DNA of 64,000 bases from Spiroplasma endosymbiont of Lasioglossum villosulum (GCF_964020195.1 NZ_OZ026539.1:500299-564298); one strand, 5' to 3'. Numbered from the stretch's first letter, positions 1-11,710 are shown. Program-made: numbers and translations. Notes: a model not told the origin generated them from the sequence alone.

Positions 1-63
1 AACAGCCGAAGATAATAACACTCGAATTAAACCTAAAATAATTTTTATAATTTTAAAAATCAT
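1..63 (-). CDS. Partial small hydrophobic protein, start only
   Basis: The first 21 codons of a minus-strand gene that leaves the window. It begins MIFKIIKIILGLIRVLLSSA, a hydrophobic stretch with basic residues at its start, so it should be a membrane or exported protein. An AGGAATA ribosome site lies about 7 bases before the ATG, and the gene starts 5 bases after the fibre gene stops, so it is the next gene of the phage operon. A holin or lysis protein would fit the position, but the visible part cannot show that. Confidence 0.5.
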   Translation of the reverse strand, partial: MIFKIIKIILGLIRVLLSSAV

Positions 64-67
64 AATC

Positions 68-1663
68 TTATTCCTGTAATTCTTCTAATTTTTTAAAAAT
101 ATAATCTCTACCCATACCCCACATTATTCTATTGTTATAAACATTAATTTCAATTTGTTGGTTATTATTATTATTATTTGCTATTCATAAACTACTTTTT
201 ACAACGCTTGTATCTAATTGATAATAAAAATTAATTATTTGTCAACTATAATTTTTATTATTTTCTTGACGTGTATAATCCCCATAACTTATATATATTC
301 TATAATGTGTTTTATCTTTAAATATATATTTTATATAATTTTGATTATTATTATTTTTATCTGTTATAATTTCTCCTACTTCTTTTCAATTTGAACCACT
401 TGGAGTTGGTTGTGGTTGTTTTTCTAATATTTCATTAATTGCTTGTAATAATTTTTTATTTTGAGTTTTTAATATTTGATATTCATTATTTTCTAATAAA
501 TCCTTACAAAGTAATGAATTTTCTTCATCATTTAATGAAACTTCATTTGTTTCAGTATTATATTTAAAATAATCATTTGAAAATTTTTTATCTTTTATTT
601 TTTCTTTTAACTCATTAATACCACCAACAATAGTTTTATTAGTAGTTTCTAAATTAGGATTTTCAGTACTAAGAGCATTAATAGTAAAAGCATATGAAAA
701 TTTATCTATATCCACTTTATCTTCTAATTTTTTATCAATTTCTGATTTATTATAATAATTAGTTAAATTTGCACTAATGGTATTAGTTTCATCAATATTA
801 ATATTTGAACCAACAGTTAATTTATCTTGTTTTTTATCTAATAATTGATTAGTTTCTTGTTTATTATAATAGTTAGTTAAATCTGGAATTTTACTATCAA
901 CATATTCTTTAGTTGTAGCATCACTTAAAAATGTAGGGGTACCAACATCAATAATTCTTTTTCCATTAACATCAATACCTTTATAATCTTTTGACTTTAT
1001 AAAATTAGGATTATCTTTATCAACTTCTCATAATGAATCAATATTACTATCAACATTAAATTTTAATTTAGGTATAGTATCACTAACATCTTGAATAGTA
1101 ATACCAGTACCTTCAATTAATCCCATTTTTTGTAAAAATGTTTTATTACCAGAATCTCAAGTAATAACTCTTGTATCACTTTCATCAAATATACTAGGTG
1201 TATTAAAATTATCTGTATTACATGAAATAGGATTATTAATTGCTTTTCTTGGAGTATGTAAATTTGCTTGTTGTAATAAATTATATACTTCCATTAATAC
1301 ATAATCTGGTTCACTTGGTGGACTAATACTACTTGATAAACCATTACCACTAATAGATACTGAACTTCTTATAAATGCCATTCCATCAGTTAAATAATAT
1401 ATAGTCATTCTTGCTGTTGCTCTTTTAACTAATTGTTGTTGAGTTTCATTAAGATTTTTAAATCCTATTACTTCAATTTGATTACCAGTAATAGTATTAA
1501 TTCTTTCACTTGAAATAGCAATTGCCATAATAGTAAAATCAGTTTTAGTATTATCAGTAGTAGTTTGGTCTGCATCTGGTATAAAACCATATATAGTTTT
1601 TAAATCATCTTTTGTAATATAATTTAAATTTACATTTCAATCAATATTATTTTTGTTTTCCAT
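68..1663 (-). CDS. Phage tail-fibre / baseplate-type protein, 531 aa
   Basis: A 531-residue protein readable only with TGA as Trp. The middle holds two copies of a motif typical of phage fibres and appendages, LTNYYNKQETNQLLDKKQDK and LTNYYNKSEIDKKLEDKVD, plus a short coiled stretch near NEILEKQ. The N-terminal third (to about residue 170) is unlike the rest and probably attaches it to the virion. The C-terminal region is rich in Asn and Tyr. The start has a GGAAGG ribosome site and overlaps the end of the preceding gene by 17 bases, so the two are co-translated. Likely a receptor-binding or side fibre. The family call rests on the repeat motif only; virion location is inferred. Confidence 0.6.
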
Positions 1664-2426
1664 AATCTTTATACCTTCCATATCCTTGTACTGCTTGTGA
1701 TTTATTAACCGTACTAATAACTGATTTATTAGGTTTAGTTACTGCTCTATTTAATTGACTAACATTTTTTCTAACAGTAGAATTCATTTCTTTTCTAGTT
1801 TTATTAACTCCACCTAAATACTCTCTAATAAAAATACTATTAGCACCCGTACCATAAGCACCCATAGATTTACACATATCAATTCAAGTTTCTCTTCAAA
1901 CATTAAAATAATCATATGATTTACTTAAATTTGTTCTATATGTTAATGTAGCAATACCATACGTACCAGATTGTGCTTGTACTACGGGAGTTCATATACC
2001 ACCTGTTAATGCACTACTAGAAAGATTTACATAAACTCCAATCATACTGTCATAATCTTCTTGTGTTAAAGAATTCATTATTATTTCTTTACCTTTATCC
2101 ATTAATGACTTACCATTTAAATATTGTTTTTGAATATGTTGTAATTTAGCAATATTATTATTAGTAATATGTGTCATTATTTTTTTATGAATTACTGGTA
2201 AATTTGTTAATTTTTGTAAAACTTGTTGAAATTCAGCTAATTCTTTTTGAGATTTACCTTGTCCTAATACTTTTAACATTAATTGATTTTTTAATATTCC
2301 TGCTGGATTTTTTAAAAAACTATTAAATAATGAATTACTTTTTTTAAATTTTTCTATTAATTCAGCAGTTTGTATATCACTAACAGCAGTTTCTAATATC
2401 ATTCTTAATAATAATATAATAGGCAT
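1647..2426 (-). CDS. Phage virion-module protein of unknown function, 259 aa
   Basis: Not recognised. The 259 residues start with a short hydrophobic stretch (MPIILLLRMILETA), followed by a Lys- and Gln-rich helical region to about residue 125, then a less charged segment with WTPVVQAQSGTYGIATLTY, and a basic tail ending YGRYKDYGKQK. It lies between the capsid and fibre genes, where head-completion, connector or tail genes usually sit. Its stop overlaps the fibre start by 17 bases. One continuous frame with TGA as Trp. A head-tail connector or internal virion protein is possible but unproven. Confidence 0.6.
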
Positions 2427-2442
2427 TTAAATTACTTCTTTA

Positions 2443-3633
2443 TTACTTCTTTGTAAAAGTTACTTGTAAAGAACCATCATATAAAGTTTTACCTTCAACA
2501 TTTGCACTTGTTGCTGTTAAATTTGAAAAATTAGCATTACCTTTTTGATAATTAGGATTTTTAGCAATAACTGCTTTTTCTACTTCATCTGCAGTTGGAG
2601 TATCACCAGCCATAGTTATTTTTCCTAAATTAGTAAATTCAATTGCTGTGGCAATATCTATACTTGAAGTAACTGTAAATCCTTTAACTAAATCTGGACG
2701 TAATGCTTTACCTTCTGAAACTAAAAACTTATGAAAATTCTTAACATTACCATTTGTTTGTAAAACAAAAGTATTATCTTGACCACGATTAAATGGAAAT
2801 GCTATTGATTCTTTATGAACTAATACAGCATCACATCCTAAAAAATTAAATGATTCTTGTTTATCAATAACTCCAGCAGGATAATTTCTTCCTAATCAAG
2901 GACATTCTATAATTTTAATACCACCAATTTCTACAATTTTACCATCTTTTAATGCTTGTGAAGCACTATCACTACCTAATGTAGTTATTGATAATAATAC
3001 TAATGGTTTAAAAAAACTAGATACTCATAATACATAATCTTCTTCATCTGTACCAATATATTCATCAGTAATTCTTGCTTTTAATGTTGCTAATGTATTT
3101 GATATTTTTAATCATAAAAGCATTCTATAATCATCTATTTTTGGATTACTTGGTAATGCAATATTAATAATTCCATTATCTTTGGCTGTTTTAACTGCTA
3201 ATGCTAATAATTTTGCTACTAAATATATTTCTACTGATTTTGCTTTTGCATCAATTCAACTTGATGCTAAACTATCTGATACAAGAACATTACCATCCTC
3301 ATATCTTGCACCTAATAACTTTAAATCTAATGTTTCTTCTTCAAAATTAATTTCTTTCTTTTTATTTAAAAGAATTTGAACTGTATTCACTGCTGTTAGA
3401 TTATTGGCACCAGCACCTGCTGTATAATCTTCAGTAGGATTTCTTTTCGTAATATTATAAATAGCAGTACCAGCATCTAATTGTTCTCTATTTTCTACTG
3501 TTGCATTAATTAATGCTACTCTTTTTGATAATAAAACTTTTAAATTTTTAATATATTTTACTGATAAATCTAATTTCCCAGTTGGATTACTTGGGTCATT
3601 AATTGTTGTTGATTGTGTTGTAATAATTGCCAT
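2443..3633 (-). CDS. Phage major capsid protein, 396 aa
   Basis: A 396-residue protein beginning MAIITTQSTTINDPSNPTG. The length, the strongly expressed-looking composition, and segments such as KPLVLLSITTLGSDSASQ, IGGIKIIECPWLGRNYPAG and DAVLVHKESIAFPFN fit HK97-fold coat proteins, in which a substrate-like strand is followed by a region with IA-F. The C-terminal part (VTSSIDIATAIEFTNLG onward) reads like an added Ig-like or surface domain. It follows the scaffold gene directly, the usual scaffold-capsid order, with a GGTAGG-type ribosome site overlapping the scaffold stop. Called from order, size and motifs; no structural comparison was possible. Confidence 0.72.
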
Positions 3634-3828
3634 ATTTTTAACCTACCATTCCTATTTTTCTAGTATCTACTTCATCTTCTTTTTCTTCTTTAAATTTATC
3701 TTTTACATCTAAAGAATTACTAATATTTGTATCTTTATTTTTATTAAATAAATGTGGAAAATCTTTATTTAATAATGATAATTCTTCATCAATATCATCT
3801 TTATCTCCAAGATATCTTTTTAATAAAT

Positions 3829-4907
3829 GCTAAATTGTAAAGGTAAGTGCAACTAAATTATTTTTCTATCCAAATATTCGATTGGTGAAAGATAATTTAG
3901 TATTTTTCTTGGTCTTTGGTTTAAAGACAATATAAATTTATGAACTTCATTTTTATTAGTTTTTGAAAAAATAAATTTTTTAGGAAATTTTTCTCTAATT
4001 AAACCATTAGTATTTTCATTAGTACCTCTTTGTCAAGGTGAATATGGATTGGCAAAATAAATTTTTATATCTAAATTTTTTTCAAGTTGTTGTCAATTTG
4101 AAAATTCTTTGCCACGATCAAAAGTAATAGTTTTAACAATGTTTTTAGGAAGAATTGATAAATAATAACTAACATTTTTATTAATAACTTTAGTAGTTCT
4201 GTTTTTAACTAATATTGCTAAAGTAAATCGTGATACTCTTTCAACTAAAGTTATTAAACATGATTTGCTTTTACCTCGTGATGATACTATAGTATCTCCT
4301 TCTCAATGACCAAGTGTTATACGATCATTAACATTTATATCTCGTTCTTTAATTGATTTACCATTAAACTTGCCACGATTTTCTTTAGATTTTCGTTTTT
4401 TACCTTTTCTTCTTAAATTTTTACTAGTAACTTTATCAAGCATTCCAAAATAAATTCAAGTATAAATTGTTTTAAAACTAATAACTCACTCTTTATGAAA
4501 ATTTTTAATTCTGCCATAAATTTGTTCAGGTGATCAACCTAATAGTAATTTTTGTTGTACATATTTTACTAAATTCTTATTTTTAAACTTATGAAAACTA
4601 ATATGTGATTGTTTTCGATTTTCAGCTTTATTTTGTGCAATTAATGAAAAATAATGATTATTATCTTTATTTCTATTAATTTCTCGAATAATAGTACTAA
4701 TACTTCGATTAAGATTTTTAGCTATTTCACTAATTTTAAATTTAAATTTCAATTGATTCTCAATATAAATCCTTTCATCTATGCCAAGATGTTTATAACT
4801 CATATAAAAACTCCTTACTTTTTTCTAAACTAAATTTAGCATTATGAAATTTTTATATGAGAATTTTTTGCAATTTTATTTACTTGCACTTACAAGTATA
4901 ACTCAGC
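3829..4907 (-). mobile_element. IS30-family insertion sequence, about 1.08 kb
   Basis: A complete element with one transposase gene. The ends are imperfect inverted repeats of about 30 bases starting GCT; the best-matching core is GTAAGTGCAA followed by C or G and TAAAT, at 3843-3858 and 4878-4893. The flanking AAAT (3825-3828 and 4908-4911) is a target duplication: deleting one copy plus the element restores the scaffold frame exactly. The intact ORF, ends and duplication suggest a recent insertion. Boundaries could shift by a base or two because of the repeated flank. Confidence 0.8.
3853..4803 (-). CDS. IS30-family transposase, 316 aa
   Basis: A full-length DDE transposase. The N-terminal part has the IS30 helix-turn-helix region (MSYKHLGIDERIYIENQLK, then IAKNLNRSISTIIREI). 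The catalytic core carries GDTIVSSRGK, the TFDRGKEF motif and the ending PYSPWQRGTNENTNGLIREK, which supplies the final acidic residue. The C-terminus reads NQRPRKILNYLSPIEYL as in the family. Start has AAGGAG 8 bases upstream. It should catalyse movement of its own element by transesterification at the terminal repeats. No frameshift was seen, so it may be active. Confidence 0.9.
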
Positions 4908-5187
4908 AAATTAATATTTTCTTGTGATAAATTATATTTTTTATAACTTTCTGAATGTCTAATTTCTCTATCTTTATCAGTTTTTTCTTTATATAAAGCA
5001 TTATATTTTTCTTCTAATTCTTTATATTTATTTTCTAAAGTTGGTTCTTTAACTTCTTCAGTTTCTGGTTCTTTTGTATCTTCAGATTCAGATTCTTTTT
5101 CAGTATTTTCTTCTGATTTTACTTCTTCTTCTTTAGTTTCTTCTTGTTCATCTTTTTCTTTTTCTTCCATAGTATTACCTTCTTTCA

Positions 5188-5316
5188 TTAATATTTTAAT
5201 TTCATTACTAGGGTAATTAATAAATTTTCTACTTCTAATTTTTTTAGGTTATTATCATTAATTACTTTTAAACTTTCTATAACAGCATAAATTTCATTAA
5301 TTGTTTCATTTACCAT
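5188..5316 (-). CDS. Small phage protein, 42 aa, unknown
   Basis: A 42-residue protein, MVNETINEIYAVIESLKVIN then a charged Leu/Glu/Lys-rich helix. A very strong ribosome site (AAAGGTGGTGG) sits 8 bases before the ATG, and the gene lies between the large virion protein and the scaffold, so it is probably real despite its size. The heptad-like spacing of hydrophobic residues suggests a single coiled-coil helix. No family is recognised; small head-decoration or assembly factors occur in this position in other phages. Confidence 0.5.
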   Translation of the reverse strand: MVNETINEIYAVIESLKVINDNNLKKLEVENLLITLVMKLKY

Positions 5317-5371
5317 AATTACCACCACCTTTCTAAGTTGAACTTTTGGGATTAATTACCAATGACGTAGT

Positions 5372-8194
5372 TTAAAGATTTCAATTAGCATTAGCAAATC
5401 CAGATTTTAGAATTTTTGTAGGTGCATCAAATGTAGTTATAAATTGATATTCAATGATAATTAAATTATCATCTTGACTTTGATATGCTTTTGTTTTAAA
5501 AGCCATTATTTTAAATCATGTTGATGAAGGTATTGTGTGACCACTACTTGGAGTATCATTTGTTCATAATAAATCATTAATATATATATTATTTAATCTT
5601 TCTGCATTTGTTAAAGAAGCAGTTTGACTAATTGGTAAACTAGTACGATTATTTATATTAAATATCCAATTATTATTAGTATCATTATGATTTCCAGAAT
5701 TATTATTATAAATAATATCCTTATCTTGAAAAAGGGCAGTATCATTTTGGTTATCTGGTAAATTACCAATATCATTTAAATTTATTTTAATAGGTGTAAA
5801 TCAACTTTTTGAATTAGTATAACTCGGATTATCTGGAGAAAAATTTCAATTATCTTTCATATTTAATGTAAAATTAAATGTTATACTTTCATAATCTTCT
5901 TTAAATTTATCAACATTATCATAACCATATTGATTTATATAAATACCAATACTATTATGAAATTTACCTTTAACATCTTCTAAAATATGTGGTCTCATTT
6001 GAAAAATATCATTTAGTGATGCTTCTAATGTTCTATTAATATCATTATTAATCCCATATTGACTTTGATTACTTAAATCAATAAATATAGGATGTGCTCT
6101 TTCTATTAATGGTGGTGGTTGTATTGCTTGTGGATAATTAAATGGTTGGTCAAATTTAAAAGTATTATTTGCTAAAATAAATGTATTTTGAATTAATCTA
6201 CTATTATTACTTGCTTTACCAACTGTTTGATAAGTACCACTTCAAATACTAAAATTATCATTAATAGCACCACTTCTATTATCTGGCATTGAATAAAATG
6301 TGATTTTAAAATTACTTTTACCTACAACTTTAATATCAATCATATCAATTGCTCATTTTAATATATTTTTATTAGTAAAATCTGATTCCTTTAATAAAGG
6401 ATTAATATCATTATCTGGTGGTAATAAATATATTTGTGTTTTATCAGTTTTATCTAATTGAACTAAATTATCAGTTGTAAGATTATAACTATTAATACTA
6501 GTATTATCATTAATATTAAATTTTGACATTGCTAAACTATCAGTTAAATTAAATGTAAATGATGTCATATGACTTGCTGTTCCAGCAACAGATTGAATAG
6601 CATCTGGAGTATCATTTCTAAATACATCGAATGGAATTAATGCTGGATTAGTACTTTGTGAACTATATAATAATGTTGTATAAAAATTATATAATTCAGT
6701 AGATATTAAACCATTGATATAAGGAAATTGAGGTATTAATAAATTACTACTTAATTTTGCTCCAATATCTAAACCACCAACAAAAGCATTCATAAATGAG
6801 CCAAATATAGGTATAGTATTAAGATTAATTTTAATAGTTTCTCTGATTGTTAACGGTATTTCACTAATAGGATTATAAATAAAATAATGTAATGCATTAA
6901 TAGTATTTAATTGTTTAAATTTATTATTATTCATATTATAATGAGTATTACCAATAAATTTTTTATTATTTTTATTATAATATTGAAAATATGGATTACC
7001 AGCCGTTGCATAATTATAATTTTCAATTTCTGCACCATTTAAAAAATTATTATCTCAATAATTTACTAATCTATTTGATACATCAACTTTATTAGTATTT
7101 TTAGTTTTTTCAACATTAGTTCTTAAATGACCTTCATAATGTTTAGTTGCACCATCATCATAATTTGGTGCAATTACTTTTTGTCAATCTGAATAACTAT
7201 CCATAACACTCTGTCCTTGAACAGTTAATACATAATTAGTTTCTGGTAATGCTTGAAAACTTACTGGGTCATATGTACTACATTGATATTCTCATGGAAA
7301 TAATAATTTACTTGGATATTGTCTATATTTATGTTGTTTAGTATTTTCAGGATTATTATCAATCTCTCTACCTCATAATGCTATTGAAATAGGTTCTACT
7401 GAACCATAAAAAGATATTTGACAATGAGTAACTGGTAAAGGTGTTAAATAATTTGAATCTAAAATAATATTATTATTTTCATCTAATGCTGGTAATGCTA
7501 CTGGGTCAGCAGGTGCACCTAATTGTACATATTGATTAATTGCTAATCCACTATGCGCTAATTTATCATTTAAACTACTAAAAGTACATTGAATATAAGC
7601 CAATTCTTTATTTTCATTATTATATGTTTTACTAGCAACTTCAAGAATATATCATTGTCTATCAACTTTAATACTTTTATCAGTATTTATAACTTTATTA
7701 ATTTCTGGAATCATATATAACTTATATAAATTTGAAACAATATTATTAATAAAATTAAAATTCTTTTTTTCATTTGGAATATTAATAACTACATTTTTAA
7801 TTGCTTGTTCTTGAATAAAAGCATTATTTGCTGGTGTTGCTGAATAAGTAATACCTAATTGGTCTGATAATATATTCCCATAAAACACATCACCAATTTG
7901 TAATTGTTTATATGCTTCATCTGGATTATCTTTATTTTGAATAGGATAATAAGAATGGTCTCAAACTGCTTGTATTGCTTCTCTACCAGTAAATATTTTA
8001 CTAAATGAAGTATAATCATTAGGAATGCTAGTTGGTGGTTTATAACCAGTTTCTGTTGAATTTATAGCACCTAAAATAATAGTAAAAGGACATACACGAA
8101 ATTGTAAATCTTTATTTTGTGTAAAATCTTTTTCAATTTCACCAGTTGATTTTCAAACTGTTTTAATTAATTGATGATTTATTTTCGGTATCAT
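5372..8194 (-). CDS. Large phage virion protein, 940 aa, possible tail knob
   Basis: One continuous frame of 940 residues, rich in Asn, Tyr and aromatic residues, with beta-strand-like patterning throughout, as in tail or appendage proteins. Residues about 435-512 form the one long hydrophobic island (IPIFGSFMNAFVGGLDIGAK, then LLIPQFPYINGLISTELYNF). It starts inside the last codons of the portal gene with a TAGGAG ribosome site, so its translation is coupled to the portal. No tape-measure or tail-tube gene is visible in this module, so a short-tailed virion is plausible and this may be its tail knob, where an internal hydrophobic loop enters the membrane. That role is an inference from layout and composition only. 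Confidence 0.6.
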
Positions 8195-9458
8195 TTTTAG
8201 TTTCTCCTAAAAAAGTATTATTAAATTCAATTTCTTCTTTTTGATATTTTCTATTTTCTTCAATAATTTGTTGTGCTTCTTCTTCACTAACACCATATCT
8301 TTTTACAATAATTCTTTTAATATTAGTAATACCTAATCTTAATTCTGCTTCATCAATTTCAAGTGATTTTAATCTATCTGTAATAGTATTTTCTTTAATT
8401 TCAAATGTTCATTTAGATTTATCACCATCTAATTCCATAAGAATAAAACATCTTTGCAATATTTCATTTCAATCATTTTGATTTAAAGTTCTTTTAATTC
8501 TTGTAGTTTCCATATCTCTTGAATTAGTAATTAATACTTCTGCTTCAGTTTTTTGACTTGTAGTATCATTTACTGGACTATAGCCACTACCCTCAAATGC
8601 TTTATCAATAATAAATTGTATAAATTCACCATATTTATCTAAAATGGGATTACCTTGTAATATTGCAATTGGTGGTGTTCCACTAGTACTTCCCATACTT
8701 CTTAAATTTGCTTGTAAAATAAATTTACCTATTAATTTTTTTAAATCAAAAGCAGTTTTAGATTGATTTATTTCTTGTTCAGTAATATCTAAAAATACAC
8801 GAGTTATATTACATTCAAGTTCATGTTCAATTGATTCAAATGTTTTATTTAATAATTTTTGTAAATTTTTAATTGGAGTCATATCTGGATAATAATCACC
8901 AATAACTCCACCAAAGAAATTCTTTTTAGGTAAATTTTGCATAAATTTAACTGGAATAATACCTAAATTATGATTTTAAATTAATGGTAATTGTAAATCT
9001 TTACTTATTTTTTCTTGTAAACCATCTAATGTAACTGTATCACTAGTAAAATATCTAATAATTTGATTTGGAGTATATGTTGTTTTAACATAAATATTTT
9101 GGTCATCATATTGTACTCTTGACCATGTTGATGCACTATATTCAGTTTCTAATACTCTAGCTACTCTTGATTGAGCATATGGTTGAGCAAAATTTAATGC
9201 TATTCTTCCAGTTTTACTTCTATCAATTTGAACAATACTATAACCATAACCAGATTTAATATGACAATCTTGATAAAATAAACTATCAAAATTATTTCAT
9301 TCTTTTAATTTTTCAATAGCATTTTTATATTCTGGATGTTCACTTGTTAAAGTATAACCATTACCTCATAATAATTTACTTGCATGATTTGCTATTATTT
9401 CTTGAAGATTTATCATACATCACTTAGGAGTTAATATTTCAGTATTATGATTATTCAT
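8163..9458 (-). pseudogene. Phage portal protein with an in-frame TAA stop
   Basis: Both halves lie in the same frame and together would give about 431 residues, the usual portal size. The N-terminal 160 residues include GYGYSIVQIDRSKTGRIALN and IIRYFTSDTV. A TAA at 8976-8978 then interrupts, and the frame resumes at once with NHNLGIIPVKFMQN, the HN-G-IP-V segment common in SPP1-type portals, followed by the central helical region (LQKLLNKTFESIEHEL) and the acidic tail. It follows the large terminase, whose stop overlaps its start region, and has a GGAAG ribosome site. No ribosome site precedes the next ATG (8942), so restart seems poor. A dead gene is likely; readthrough or a base error at the stop are alternatives. 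Confidence 0.75.
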
Positions 9459-9461
9459 ATG

Positions 9462-10820
9462 TTACTTCCTTTCAAAATAAGGATTTATATTTGCACTTAA
9501 ATTTCTAATATATGGTTCTATAGCATAATCAAATGCATCTCGTAAATGGTCATTACCCGCTAATGGTATTTGTTTAATACTCTTAGGGTCTCATACAGCC
9601 AATCTAAATTCATCTAATAATGCTTGTGCATTCATACTAATATTTAAGCGTTCTGATGCCATTAAAGCCACATTCTTACCTATTCTAAATTCAAGTCTTA
9701 ATTTCACACAATCTTTAAAATATAGCCATGAATTAACTTGATATTTAATTGCTGTATCATTTAACATTTCAATAAATGTATAATTACTAAAATCACAATA
9801 TACAGTTAAACCATATTCATATAACAAATTATTTTCTTTTGCTAATTTAATATAAAACTCAACTACTAATCTTGCTAATTGTTTATTATCATAACGAATT
9901 AATTTATTTTCTATTTTTAATGAATCAATAACATTAACAAATTTAAAATTATAATCAAATCCTATTAATAAACATGCTAAAGCATCATCTTTAAATCCAT
10001 AATCTAATCCAGCACTAAAGCGATAACTTGGTTGTAATAATCTACTAATTTTATGAATTAAATGTGAATATATTCCACCAGATTCATAACCTACTAAACC
10101 ATGACTTCTGACTCTTGCAGATATTGGGTCTAGAGCTTCTAATTCTAATAAACTTTCATCTTCATGTTTTGGTAATAAATAATTAAGTTTTCAATTTTGA
10201 TAATGAACAATTCTTTTATCTTTTTCATTAAAATAAAATTGTTCATATTCATTAATTATTTGTTTTTCATTTTGTGGACAATAAGTAACTACATTTTTAA
10301 TATAATAATTTAAAATACTTCAAGGATTACAACTATTAATTTCTAATAATTGACTATAACCACGAATAGCATCTGCCATATCTTGTCAATCTTTTTCAGC
10401 AATTTGATGTGCTTCATCAACATGTCTAATTACATAATCATATTTTGAATTATCTGGTAAACCAGTTAATTTAATTTCACTATTATTTTGTTTATATAAA
10501 GCACGACATTCAATTTCACTATCTTTATATTTAATAGTTTTACGTGTTTCAGAAAGTGTATAATCTAACCCAATTGCAAATAATACTCATCTATTTTTTA
10601 ATTGATTTCAAGTATCATATAATTGTTCACTCATATTTCTAAAAACATAAGTTTTAACTTTTGTATTAGGTAATACAGTTGCTTTACATTCAAAATCAAA
10701 ATCTTGAATAGTTTTACCAGATTTACGACTACCTAATTGGTCAATTCTTTTTACAGTTAAAGATTTTTTATAATACATTTGTTTTAAAATATCATTAAGA
10801 TATCCAAAATGTTCTAACAT
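9462..10820 (-). CDS. terL: Phage terminase large subunit (packaging ATPase/nuclease), 452 aa
   Basis: Motor of DNA packaging. Walker A is GSRKSGKT at about residues 31-38. Walker B with the catalytic acid is DYVIRHVDEAHQ. The C-terminal RNase H-like nuclease shows FSAGLDYGFKDDALACLLIG (first acid), GLTVYCDFSNYTF (second) and HLRDAFDYAI (third). All motifs are in family order and the length is near normal. The start overlaps the last bases of the small subunit gene, and the stop overlaps the portal start region, giving the standard small terminase - large terminase - portal order. No defect seen, so the protein may be made even though the downstream portal is broken. Confidence 0.93.
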
Positions 10821-11209
10821 TTATTTTTACTCTTATTTTCTAAACTAATTGCTATAGGGGTGGTATTATCATTATTTTTTATATCAATTTTTGTAGATAA
10901 ATGATATTTATTAACATATGCTCTTTCTAAATATCATGAAGAATTAGAAGAATGTGACTTTAAATATCTTTGTAAATTTAAGTGTTCAATTTGAGAATGC
11001 GCTCAATTAATTTGTTGTAAAAAAGTATTTCTCTTTTTTTCTTTTCATTTTTTTAAAGTATTTTCAGTTATATCTAAATAAATTAACATTCCTAATTTAG
11101 TAGGTATTTCATCAAAATCTTTACAATGAATAAAATAATTTTCTAATGCTTCTCTTAATTTTGTAGCATCATTAAAAATTGTTCTTATTTTTATTTTTTC
11201 TTCTTGCAC
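10814..11209 (-). CDS. terS: Phage terminase small subunit, GP3-package type, 131 aa
   Basis: DNA-recognition subunit of the packaging complex. Near the N-terminus it has LREALENYFIHCKDFDEIPT then LGMLIYLDITENTLKKW, matching the helix-turn-helix core of GP3-type small terminases, in which an acidic helix precedes a recognition helix. The C-terminus is a charged tail. Start: GTG at 11209 is preferred because AAAGGAG lies about 8 bases upstream; ATGs at 11227 and 11242 are in frame but lack ribosome sites, and the first of these overlaps that site. Its end overlaps the large subunit start by 7 bases. Confidence 0.75.
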
Positions 11210-11360
11210 ATAAAAATCTCCTTTCATATGCTTTAAAAACATAAAAATTTATGCTATAATTAATATAATCTTTAAGTTAGAACTGGGTCGTAATAACTTA
11301 TTAACTTTATTAATTACTTCATATACTTTTTTATTTAATTTTTATAATATAATTATAACA

Positions 11361-11388
11361 AAAAATAGCATTATACTGCTATTTTTTT
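11361..11388. terminator. Bidirectional terminator-like hairpin
   Basis: An A-rich arm ending in ATAGCA and its complement TGCTAT, separated by six bases and followed by seven T; the A run on the other side serves the minus strand. The stop codon of the small membrane protein gene lies in the loop, so it probably ends that transcript. Confidence 0.7.
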
Positions 11389-11652
11389 ATTTACTTTTTT
11401 TAATTTGATTTTAAATTTAAACATTTTTTTAATTTTATTTCCTAAATTTTTTCAAAATTTATATTCGGGATGTTGTGATTTATACATAATCATACAACCA
11501 ATAAAAGTACCTACTATAGGCAATGAAATTGTTATCAAAAAAATACCAAAAATTTTATCATTATTACAATATTTAATTCCATAATGTATTAATAAAATTC
11601 ATGTCATTTCTACTACTATTATTAATAATATCCATAATGTTCTTTCTAACAT
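11371..11652 (-). CDS. Small two-helix membrane protein, 93 aa, holin candidate
   Basis: A 93-residue protein with two hydrophobic helices: LWILLIIVVEMTWILLI near the start and IFGIFLITISLPIVGTFIGC in the middle, followed by a strongly basic tail rich in Lys. A clean AAAGGA ribosome site precedes the ATG. It is transcribed ahead of the terminase genes and separated from them by a terminator hairpin. Two helices, a short loop and a basic C-terminus fit phage holins, but such small membrane proteins are common and no homology is visible, so the holin role is a suggestion only. Confidence 0.55.
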
Positions 11653-11710
11653 TTTTATTTTCCTTTTCTATTTATATTTTTCTTTATTGTACATTATTTT
11701 ATTAAAAAAG

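Larger units (their letters stand above)
3825..4911. repeat. AAAT target-site duplication around the IS30 element
   Basis: AAAT occurs directly outside both ends (3825-3828, 4908-4911). Joining the flanks at this repeat restores an uninterrupted scaffold reading frame, which supports it as the duplicated target. Confidence 0.75.
3638..5170 (-). pseudogene. Phage scaffolding protein, split by an IS30-family insertion
   Basis: The two parts flank the insertion sequence. The first (5170 to 4908) begins MEEKEKDEQEETKEEE and is extremely acidic and coiled-coil-like. The second (3828 to 3638) ends RKIGMVG. Removing the IS and one AAAT copy joins them in frame through QENINLLKRYLGDKDDIDEE, giving 149 residues. 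A short, acidic, helical protein immediately before the capsid gene is typical of scaffolds. Start chosen at 5170 because GAAGG lies 9 bases before it; an upstream ATG at 5188 overlaps that ribosome site. With the IS present, the first part ends in the IS after adding a few foreign residues, so no whole scaffold can be made. Confidence 0.75.

Noticed and set aside
8163-8942. An independent phage head gene after the portal
   Set aside because: It is in the same frame as the upstream part, has no ribosome site of its own and carries portal-like segments, so it is the rest of the portal.
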